Part shown: one piece after another, positions 1-5,099 of the stretch | Position numbering within the stretch: the first letter of the stretch is position 1 | Layout of the letters: each line of letters opens with the position of its first letter | Assembly: GCA_903911455.1 (NCBI GenBank) | Contig: CAIWDQ010000063.1 | Location: 1 to 5,573 of the forward strand | Reading direction: 5' to 3' | DNA length: 5,573 nucleotides | Source of the DNA: an uncultured bacterium | GTDB lineage: Bacteria > Bacteroidota > Bacteroidia > Bacteroidales > JACABE01 | Made by a program: the position numbers and the translations under genes | The notes under the pieces: generated by a model | Told to the model about the DNA's origin: nothing | Databases searched by the model: none | Seen by the model: only the letters and a program-made list of their open reading frames with translations

Positions 1-48
1 ATTAAATATATTTAATTAAAAAAGCAATGCACATTCGTATAAAATTGT

Positions 49-56
49 TAATTTTG
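49..56 (+). promoter_or_regulatory. Possible -7 element of the prs promoter
   Basis: TAATTTTG fits the Bacteroidota -7 consensus TAnnTTTG exactly. It would place the transcript start near position 61, giving a short A-rich leader of about 30 bases before the prs ATG. I find no clear TTTG -33 partner 19-23 bases upstream, and such octamers occur by chance in AT-rich DNA, so this is tentative. Confidence 0.35.
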
Positions 57-90
57 CAGAATCAAATTCAGAACCAAATAAAAAGGGAAC

Positions 91-1032
91 ATGCAGAACG
101 AAGTAAATATATTCTCAGGCAGAGCATCACATTACTTAGCCGAAAAGATAGCAGAAAGCTATGGCGAAGAGTTAGGGAAATCAATTGTACAGGTATTTTC
201 AGATGGTGAATTTCAACCTTCTTTCGAACAAAGCATAAGAGGCAGCGACGTATTTATAGTACAGTCTACCTTTGCGCCTACCGACAATTTATTTGAACTT
301 TTAATGATGATTGATGCAGCTAAAAGAGCTTCTGCTAAAAGAATCATCGCAGTAATGCCATATTTTGGTTTTGCAAGACAAGATAGAAAAGATAAACCAA
401 GAGTTTCGATAGCTTCCAAGCTAATTGCAAACCTTTTAACAGCTGCCGGAGCACAAAGAATAATAACTATTGACCTTCACGCAGATCAAATCCAGGGCTT
501 CTTTGATGTTCCTGTTGATCACTTATATGCTTCATCAATATTTATACCTTATATAGAAAGTTTAAAGTTATCTAATCTTATATTCGCTTCTCCTGATACC
601 GGTGGAACACGTCGTGCAGGGGTTTACGCAAAGACTATGGATACAAGCTTTGTAATTTGCTACAAACAAAGAAACAAACCTAATGAAGTTGGAAAGATGC
701 AATTGATAGGAGATGTAACAGGCAAGGATGTTATTCTACTTGACGACATAATTGATACTGGTAATACCATTTGCAAGGCAGCTAACATGATGATGGATCA
801 TGGTGCAGCAAGTGTAAGAGCAGTTATTACCCATCCATTACTAACCGGTTGTGCTTACGAAATGGTTGAGGAATCAGCATTAAAACAATTAATAGTTAGT
901 AATACAATACCATTAAAAAAACAAAGTGATAAGATCCACGTTATTTCAATTGCTGATTTATTATCAAATGTAATAAGAAGCGTTGAGAACAATGAGTCAA
1001 TATCTTCTTTATATAATTCAATTAAAGGATAA
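91..1032 (+). CDS. prs: Ribose-phosphate pyrophosphokinase (PRPP synthetase)
   Basis: Transfers pyrophosphate from ATP to ribose 5-phosphate to make PRPP, the cytosolic precursor of purines, pyrimidines, NAD, histidine and tryptophan. The 313 residues match the usual class I length. Visible family landmarks are SDGE at 37-40, the ATP-site segment FARQDRKDKPR (94-104), TIDLHADQIQGFFD (126-139) with the active-site His130, the flexible-loop KQR (192-194) that supplies catalytic Lys192 and Arg194, and the PRPP/ribose-5-phosphate loop DDIIDTGNT (218-226). One oddity is Asn225, where E. coli reads DTGGT. The ATG at 91 sits at the family's normal N-terminus after an A-rich leader without a Shine-Dalgarno sequence, normal for Bacteroidota. 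rplY follows 81 bases later on the same strand. The family assignment is secure; only the exact start is inferred. Confidence 0.97.
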   Translation: MQNEVNIFSGRASHYLAEKIAESYGEELGKSIVQVFSDGEFQPSFEQSIRGSDVFIVQSTFAPTDNLFELLMMIDAAKRASAKRIIAVMPYFGFARQDRKDKPRVSIASKLIANLLTAAGAQRIITIDLHADQIQGFFDVPVDHLYASSIFIPYIESLKLSNLIFASPDTGGTRRAGVYAKTMDTSFVICYKQRNKPNEVGKMQLIGDVTGKDVILLDDIIDTGNTICKAANMMMDHGAASVRAVITHPLLTGCAYEMVEESALKQLIVSNTIPLKKQSDKIHVISIADLLSNVIRSVENNESISSLYNSIKG

Positions 1033-1060
1033 TTAAACACCCATATTTTTTATAATAATC

Positions 1061-1096
1061 TGAGTGATGATGTAAAGGGTGTATCATCTAAACTCA
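1061..1096 (+). other. Bulged hairpin in the prs-rplY spacer
   Basis: TGAGT-GATGAT (1061-1071) pairs with ATCATC (1083-1088) and ACTCA (1092-1096). That gives 11 base pairs with an 11-nt loop and a 3-nt bulge (1089-1091). No T run follows, so it is not an ordinary intrinsic terminator. It lies 17 bases before the L25 start and could be a leader element or an mRNA processing or stability structure. An additional ACACCC/GGGTGT match (1037-1042 with 1077-1082) is incompatible with part of the loop and may be chance. Confidence 0.4.
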
Positions 1097-1113
1097 ACAA
1101 TAATTTTAAATAA

Positions 1114-1689
1114 ATGAAAACAGTATCAATGAGCGGTTCTCTAAGAGAGAACGTAGGGAAAAAAGATGCTAGAAAGAACAGATTAGAAGGCAAGGTTCCT
1201 TGTGTTCTTTATGGTGGAACTGAACAGTTACACTTTACTGCTCTAGAAAAAGATTTTAAACACATTATCTTCACTCCTGAAGTATGTTTTATTGATCTTA
1301 CTATTGATGGCAGAGAGTTTAAAGCTTCTTTAAAAGATGTTCAGTATCATCCGGTAACTGACAACATTTTACATGTTGACTTCTTAGAAATTATAGAAGG
1401 CAAAACAATTACGATGAACATTCCAATTGTAGTTACAGGTAATTCAACAGGGGTTTTAAGAGGGGGAAAACTTATCAGGAAACTCAGAAGACTTAAAGTT
1501 AAAGGTCTACCTCATCAAATTCCAGACAACATTTCTTTAGACATTACTGATTTAGACATAGGACATTCAGTAAAAGTTAGTAGCTTAGTAAGAGAAGGTA
1601 TTGAGTTTATGGACTCAAAGAATATTGAGCTAGTTGCAGTAAAAATGACCAGATCAGTTGAAGCTGCTACTGAAGAAGTAAAAAAGTAA
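1114..1689 (+). CDS. rplY: 50S ribosomal protein L25 (CTC/TL5 two-domain form)
   Basis: Binds 5S rRNA in the central protuberance of the large ribosomal subunit. At 191 residues it is the long form, with an N-terminal 5S-binding beta-barrel (about 5-92) plus a C-terminal beta domain (about 97-182), rather than the roughly 94-residue single-domain E. coli protein. Recognisable segments are VPCVLYGG (28-35), the QYHPVTDNILHVDF block (77-90) and GVLRGGKL (113-120). The tail is Glu/Lys-rich. The start codon follows an A/T-rich leader without a Shine-Dalgarno sequence. The gene lies 81 bases after prs and probably shares its transcript; no clear promoter is visible in the spacer. A strong terminator 18 bases past the stop closes the unit ahead of pth. 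Confidence 0.96.
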   Translation: MKTVSMSGSLRENVGKKDARKNRLEGKVPCVLYGGTEQLHFTALEKDFKHIIFTPEVCFIDLTIDGREFKASLKDVQYHPVTDNILHVDFLEIIEGKTITMNIPIVVTGNSTGVLRGGKLIRKLRRLKVKGLPHQIPDNISLDITDLDIGHSVKVSSLVREGIEFMDSKNIELVAVKMTRSVEAATEEVKK

Positions 1690-1707
1690 TCAACTAATGA
1701 TACATTT

Positions 1708-1747
1708 ATAAAGGTATAAAGTACTACACTTTATACCTTTATTTTTT
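1708..1747 (+). terminator. Intrinsic terminator after rplY
   Basis: A perfect 15-bp stem pairs 1708-1722 with 1728-1742 (core AAAGGTATAAAG / CTTTATACCTTT) around a 5-nt loop, followed by a T run (1742-1747). The other strand also carries A/T flanks, so it could act in both directions. Only 14 bases separate the T run from the pth start, so pth must rely on readthrough or on a promoter overlapping this element. Confidence 0.85.
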
Positions 1748-1761
1748 ATATAACAAATACA

Positions 1762-2328
1762 ATGAAATATCTTATCTGTGGCTTGGGTAATGTGGGTGAC
1801 GAATATGAAAATACTCGTCATAACATTGGGTTTATGGTTATGGATGCATTGATTAAAGGCTTTGATGCTAAGTTTGCAATTGACAGGCATGCTTATCAAG
1901 CCGAAGTAAAATATAAAGGAAGAACTCTTGTACTGCTTAAACCTACCACTTATATGAACCTTAGCGGTAAAGCCATTAAATATTGGATGACTAAGGAAAA
2001 CATTTCAATAGAAAATGTTTTAGTTGTGTTGGATGATCTGGCTTTGGAACCTGGTGTTCTTCGTATGAAGAAATCGGGGAATGATGGCGGTCATAATGGT
2101 TTAATTCATATTAATGAAACCTTGGGCACTATAGATTATGCTCGTTTACGCTTCGGTATTGGAAATGATTATGCTCGTGGATATCAGGTTGATTATGTAT
2201 TGGGTAAATGGAGCAGAAAAGAAGAAGATATTATTATTCCTAAAATAGATGTAGCTGTGGAGATGATTAAAAGCTACACTACCATCGGTATAGAACGTAC
2301 TATGAATTTCTTTAACAATAAGAAGTAG
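1762..2328 (+). CDS. pth: Peptidyl-tRNA hydrolase
   Basis: Cleaves the ester bond of peptidyl-tRNAs dropped by stalled ribosomes, recycling tRNA in the cytosol. The 188 residues are the normal length for the bacterial Pth family. The active-site set is complete: Asn10 and His20 in LGNVGDEYENTRHN (8-21), Met65-Asn66 in PTTYMNLSG (61-69), Asp91 in LDDLALEPG (90-98), and His111-Asn112 in GNDGGHNG (106-113). The first motif has Val11 where many family members have Pro. The ATG is at the family N-terminus. In other Bacteroidota I recall rplY-pth being followed by a small S4-domain RNA-binding gene; none follows here. The 72-base gap to rplY holds a terminator, so expression is at least partly uncoupled from rplY. 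Confidence 0.96.
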   Translation: MKYLICGLGNVGDEYENTRHNIGFMVMDALIKGFDAKFAIDRHAYQAEVKYKGRTLVLLKPTTYMNLSGKAIKYWMTKENISIENVLVVLDDLALEPGVLRMKKSGNDGGHNGLIHINETLGTIDYARLRFGIGNDYARGYQVDYVLGKWSRKEEDIIIPKIDVAVEMIKSYTTIGIERTMNFFNNKK

Positions 2329-2331
2329 ATT

Positions 2332-2359
2332 AATTACGAATTACGAATTACGAATTACG
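2332..2359 (+). repeat. Four-copy AATTACG heptamer array
   Basis: Four perfect tandem copies of AATTACG occupy 2332-2338, 2339-2345, 2346-2352 and 2353-2359, beginning three bases after the pth stop codon. A nearby GTAATT (2374-2379) can pair with AATTAC of the last copy. Short AT-rich heptamer arrays of this sort are, from memory, common between Bacteroidota genes; no function is assigned. Confidence 0.9.
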
Positions 2360-2450
2360 TTAAACGCCAATTTGTAATTAGGTATATTTCAAAATTAAAC
2401 TATTTAAATCAATTTCCTTCCATATTAGCGAAGGTTAGATGGGGTTTTAA

Positions 2451-2524
2451 TTTCTGACATTTTGTCAGGGGGAAGTGTACGTTTTGTCAGGGTTTTGTTA
2501 AATTATTTTAAAGATTTCTGACAT
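2451..2524. promoter_or_regulatory. Cluster of CTGACA / TGTCAG sites before the 107-aa gene
   Basis: Four copies of one hexamer in two orientations sit at 2454-2459 (CTGACA), 2463-2468 (TGTCAG), 2485-2490 (TGTCAG) and 2518-2523 (CTGACA). The first two form a perfect palindrome with a TTT centre. TTTTGTCAGGG is repeated 22 bp apart (2460-2470 and 2482-2492), and TTTCTGACAT 64 bp apart (2451-2460 and 2515-2524), roughly two and six helical turns. The last site abuts TATAATATTTGC (2526-2537), which resembles a sigma-54 -12 region but lacks the -24 GG. The arrangement suggests operator or enhancer sites for the next gene; the regulator is unknown. Confidence 0.55.
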
Positions 2525-2586
2525 CTATAATATTTGCATGAAATTTGTGTTTTATTTTTTATCATTTAATCTAATTTTAAATAATT

Positions 2587-2910
2587 ATGTTTATGAAAAC
2601 TATTAATAAAATATCAAATCGCATCTATAACAGCATTATTACTAACAAGAAACAGTTTGTATTTCCTATGTTTCTTATTGTTTCATTTATTTTGTTCTCT
2701 TTTGTGGCTCAAAACAAAGGGCAACGTAATTTTATAAATGGTAAGCCTGATAATGAAGATAGTTTGAAGACTAATCAACCTCAGGTAAATTATAAGGTGA
2801 ATAAACAGTATGATGAGAATGGTAACCTTGTGGGATATGATTCTACTTTTACTTATTCGTATTCGTCTGACGGAAGCAACAATACAATTATATATATTTT
2901 AGTTAGTTAA
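2587..2910 (+). CDS. Small single-pass membrane protein with a Tyr-rich YDENGNL motif
   Basis: Function unknown. The 107-residue product has a basic N-terminus (Lys4, Lys8, Arg12, Lys21, Lys22), one hydrophobic segment (about 24-41) and a polar remainder, so it is probably anchored in the inner membrane with the C-terminal part in the periplasm. A cleaved signal peptide is less likely because the -3 position before a cut after Ala41 would be Phe. Residues 68-96 carry VNKQYDENGNLVGYDST and then a Tyr/Ser stretch (TYSYSSDG). I associate this motif with poorly characterised Bacteroidota proteins that often run longer after it. Here only 11 residues follow, so the C-terminus may be truncated. An alternative start at 2593 (MKTINK...) removes two residues. 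The cluster of CTGACA/TGTCAG sites upstream suggests regulated expression; a minisatellite begins 56 bases after the stop. Confidence 0.7.
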   Translation: MFMKTINKISNRIYNSIITNKKQFVFPMFLIVSFILFSFVAQNKGQRNFINGKPDNEDSLKTNQPQVNYKVNKQYDENGNLVGYDSTFTYSYSSDGSNNTIIYILVS

Positions 2911-2965
2911 CACATATACTGCTTAGTACGCTATTAATGCTACCCTCGTCTGCCTCATCGTAATC

Positions 2966-3260
2966 TTCGTTTCTTACATTTTCAAGTTTGTTCGTTACAT
3001 TTCCGACTTCGTTTCTTGCATTTCCAAGTTCGTTTGTGTGATCATCAGAGTTGGTATGCAACCATTCTTAGTTTGTTTATACCATTTTCAAGTTCGTTCG
3101 TGACTGATCCAAGTTTGTTTGTAACATTTCAGTGTTGGTATGGAACATTTTCAAATTCGTTTGTAACATTTTCAAGTTGGTATGGAACATTTCCTGTTTC
3201 GTTTATGACATTTCCGAGTTGGTATGGAACATTTTCAAGTTCGTTTGTGCATGTGTTAAA
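2966..3260. repeat. 21-bp tandem minisatellite, about 14 imperfect units
   Basis: Head-to-tail 21-bp units start at 2966, 2987, 3008, 3029 (22 bp), 3051, 3072, 3093, 3114, 3135, 3156, 3177, 3198, 3219 and 3240. The shared tail is AACATTTTCAAG. Two heads occur, TTCGTTTGT and TTGGTATGG, differing only at positions 3, 6 and 9. From 3135 they alternate, giving a 42-bp higher-order unit. Units at 3156 and 3219 are the cleanest; the 5' half and the last unit are degenerate. Because 21 is a multiple of three, forward frames stay open, but their products (SWYGTF and FVCNIFK repeats) do not look like real proteins. There are no spacers, so it is not CRISPR. Confidence 0.93.
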
Positions 3261-3752
3261 GTTTTTTATAACTATATTAATAAAGAATGTATTATAATGA
3301 ATAAAATTGAATATATGATCAAATTAGCATGAAAATCTTTTTTTTATTTTTGCTATAAATTTATTTGATTTTTTAATGAAAAATTTAAATAATAGATCAT
3401 CAAAAAAATAATTCTCATTAAAATTGCAAATTTATTTTCTAAAAATAAACATAGTGACAACGTCTGATACCATTGATAAAATTGAAGTATTTCTACTGGT
3501 TATCAAAAAATAAAAATACTAATTGTATTTACAATAACAATAAATAATAATATTCTACATTATATACTTAGTTCTTTTAAAGGAAGAAAAACTCTCCGCC
3601 TGAATTTATTTATTAATACATTTAAATGATTCCGAAAAGTTTGCTTTTAAGTCCCTGGTAAAAACAAAACCTTGTATAGGGGTAATGTAGTGGACTTCCT
3701 TAGCTATACTTAACCAATAATTAAATAAACATTTATTAAATAAATTATTTTT
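3261..3752. other. AT-rich intergenic stretch, no convincing gene
   Basis: Between the minisatellite and the 306-residue gene there is no credible ORF. Positions 3261-3560 are almost pure A/T with small hairpins (TTGATAA 3473-3479 with TTATCAA 3500-3506; AAATAC 3514-3519 with GTATTT 3525-3530). Positions 3570-3710 are less AT-rich and show an imperfect hairpin (3570-3593) and an AAGTCC/GGACTT pairing (3649-3654 with 3692-3697) enclosing a smaller ACCTT/GGGGT stem (3669-3673 with 3679-3683). This block could be part of the leader of the following gene or an old repeat. I found no convincing TAnnTTTG promoter here. Confidence 0.5.
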
Positions 3753-4673
3753 ATGAACAAAAAAAATTATGGTAATTACACTGAGTACAGTGAATTGCAA
3801 ACATTCTATCTTTCAAATGCAGCTATCTTTGTATTGTATCCTATCATTGTAGCATTTTTTGCTTTAATTGAATCGAACCGCCACAAAATCCATATCCTTG
3901 GAGTAGAACAAAGCAAGGATAATAAAGGTCTTGCAATAAATAAAAAAGCCCTTAAAATTACACTTGCCAACGAAATTATTGTAAATGCTGACCCTGCCTG
4001 TGCTTATTTTACGTCAATTGGTGATTTAGTATTAAGCGAACAGTTAAAATTTGTTTTTTACAAATTAACCAGAAAAAGGTCCGAAGCACAATTACAAGTT
4101 GCAGATATGGTTATTTCTACATTAACAGCTCATCTACTTGACTTAGCAGATTCTGGCATAACTACAGCTACTATTTTAAAAATAACCAATGCTAAAACTG
4201 CATTAGCAGTGGCTGCCGATTTGCCAAAAGCAACAATTAAAGCCAGAGCTACTATTACAAAAGAGATTAAAAAAACGGATAAGGAAAATCAGGGGATCAT
4301 TAAAACCCAATTGACAAAAGCAATAAAAGTTATTAAAGCACCTTACGAAGATGTTTATAACGACTATATGAAAATCATAGAAACAGTAAACGAAGGTACT
4401 CATTCGCATCATGATACAACAATAAAGGGTGTTTACAAATTAATTTTATTACATGATCTAACTCTTGAACCTGTTGTAGGAGCAGTAATTAAAATTACAG
4501 GACAAAGAGGAACTTTTATCACTGATGCTGATGGTAGTATAACTGTTACATTACCAATTGGTGATTATACAGGAAAAATTGTAGCTATTGATTTTGTTGC
4601 ACAGGATTTTACTTTTACATTAACTGTTGATGGAATAAATGAAACAATCAGATTAATACCTGTGGGAGTTTAA
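3753..4673 (+). CDS. Hypothetical protein with C-terminal carboxypeptidase-regulatory-like domain
   Basis: Function unknown. The 306-residue protein has two parts. Residues 1-220 look mainly helical and contain GITTATILKITNAKTALA (135-152), followed by an Ala/Lys-rich helical run to about 196. The layout fits a family of uncharacterised Bacteroidota proteins with an adhesion-like C-terminal domain, as I recall it. Residues 225-306 read as a beta-sandwich of the carboxypeptidase-regulatory type: a GxVxD-like opening replaced by KGVYKLILLHDL, then PVVGAVIKITG (240-250), TDADGSITVTLPIGDYTG (257-274) and a closing strand to the C-terminus. There is no N-terminal signal peptide. The hydrophobic stretch 23-39 could be read as a membrane helix, but I favour a buried helix. 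A His cluster (HSHH, 217-220) marks the hinge. The start is the first in-frame ATG after an A/T-rich leader. It appears monocistronic, with a strong terminator downstream. Confidence 0.85.
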   Translation: MNKKNYGNYTEYSELQTFYLSNAAIFVLYPIIVAFFALIESNRHKIHILGVEQSKDNKGLAINKKALKITLANEIIVNADPACAYFTSIGDLVLSEQLKFVFYKLTRKRSEAQLQVADMVISTLTAHLLDLADSGITTATILKITNAKTALAVAADLPKATIKARATITKEIKKTDKENQGIIKTQLTKAIKVIKAPYEDVYNDYMKIIETVNEGTHSHHDTTIKGVYKLILLHDLTLEPVVGAVIKITGQRGTFITDADGSITVTLPIGDYTGKIVAIDFVAQDFTFTLTVDGINETIRLIPVGV

Positions 4674-4676
4674 ATC

Positions 4677-4697
4677 AATTAAGAATTAAAAATTAAG
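4677..4697 (+). repeat. Three-copy degenerate AATTAAG heptamer array
   Basis: AATTAAG (4677-4683), AATTAAA (4684-4690) and AATTAAG (4691-4697) follow the stop codon by three bases and run straight into the terminator stem. The period, the AATTA core and the distance from the stop match the AATTACG array after pth. Confidence 0.7.
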
Positions 4698-4735
4698 AAA
4701 AAAGCTTCAACAAATTATTTTGTTGGAGCTTTTTT
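4698..4735 (+). terminator. Intrinsic terminator after the 306-aa gene
   Basis: GCTTCAACAAA (4704-4714) pairs with TTTGTTGGAGC (4719-4729), 11 base pairs with one G-T wobble and a 4-nt loop. It is extended by an A run (4698-4703) against the T run (4730-4735), a classic intrinsic terminator. The A tract on the 5' side means it could also work on the opposite strand. Confidence 0.9.
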
Positions 4736-4853
4736 AATTTTAAGGATAATAATAACATAAATCTCGCCACAATCTCGACTATTTGAGTTTATAACATATA
4801 TTATAAAGGTGCTAATATAAAACAAACTATAATATAAAGATTTTCAACTTATC

Positions 4854-4875
4854 ATTATTTCGCCATTATTTCGCC
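4854..4875. repeat. Tandem 11-bp ATTATTTCGCC repeat upstream of a promoter
   Basis: Two perfect head-to-tail copies of ATTATTTCGCC (4854-4864 and 4865-4875), about one helical turn each, end 7 bases before the -33 element at 4883. A related ATCTCGCCAC lies at 4761-4770. The position and one-turn period suggest an activator or repressor site, but no regulator can be named. Confidence 0.6.
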
Positions 4876-4882
4876 ACATGTC

Positions 4883-4914
4883 TTGACATCAGTGAATAAA
4901 TGTTGTACTTTTAC
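4883..4914 (+). promoter_or_regulatory. Near-consensus Bacteroidota promoter (P1) upstream of the 6S-like RNA
   Basis: TTGA (4883-4886), 19 bases, then TACTTTTA (4906-4913) fits the Bacteroidota housekeeping promoter TTTG-N19-TAnnTTTG with the final G replaced by A. The expected transcript start is about 4917-4920. No start codon with a usable ORF follows (the ATG at 4982 stops after two codons), so this promoter most plausibly makes non-coding RNA, perhaps a long precursor of the structured RNA at 5100-5290. Confidence 0.6.
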
Positions 4915-4996
4915 AGCCAAAATAATTTAATTTCGTTGGTAACCTTTTGGTCACAAATGCAATTAAGAGTTTAAAGAAAAAATGGATTAAAAACAT

Positions 4997-5029
4997 TTTA
5001 TAAAAGATAAAAATTATTTTGTACTTTTA
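4997..5029 (+). promoter_or_regulatory. Second promoter-like core (P2) upstream of the 6S-like RNA
   Basis: TTGTACTTTTAC (5019-5030) repeats 12 bases of the P1 core (4903-4914) exactly, 116 bp downstream. Its -7-like part is TACTTTTA (5022-5029). The -33 position holds only TTTA (4997-5000) at a 21-base spacing, so it is weaker than P1. A start near 5035 would give a precursor with about 65 extra 5' nucleotides. A further TA-N3-TTTG (5078-5086) lies nearer the RNA but has the wrong internal spacing. Confidence 0.4.
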
Positions 5030-5099
5030 CCCTGTTTAATTTTAAAAACTTTAACGACTTTATTTAGGGTATATACATATGATTTGATGTAAAATAAAA

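Noticed and set aside
1..16. Perfect 16-bp palindrome ATTAAATATATTTAAT at the window edge
   Set aside because: Pure A/T low-complexity palindromes arise readily in DNA this AT-rich; there is no G/C pair, T run or other context.
27..209. 60-codon ORF overlapping the start of prs, and similar ORFs at 213-419(-), 855-1040(-), 1690-1899(-) and 4203-4412(-)
   Set aside because: All lie in other frames of, or largely overlap, strongly supported genes and have no recognisable features.
2416..2434. CCTTC/GAAGG inverted repeat as a pth terminator
   Set aside because: Only five base pairs with a 9-nt loop and no following T run.
2966..3260. CRISPR array
   Set aside because: Units are contiguous with no unique spacers, are imperfect, and no cas gene is present.
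3016..3332. Two overlapping forward ORFs (3016-3297 and 3132-3332) through the minisatellite
   Set aside because: They stay open only because the repeat unit is 21 bp, a multiple of three. The products are Trp/Phe/Cys-rich repeats with no plausible fold or start context.
3606..3800. Minus-strand 64-residue ORF overlapping the start of the 306-residue gene
   Set aside because: It overlaps a well-supported gene start, and its N-terminal part is simply the complement of that gene. Only its C-terminal half is curious, and that is noted under the structured block.
4883..4911. Classic sigma-70 promoter (TTGACA, 17 bases, TACTTT)
   Set aside because: The -35 hexamer is perfect but TACTTT matches TATAAT poorly. 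The same bases fit the Bacteroidota TTG-N19-TAnnTTT form better.
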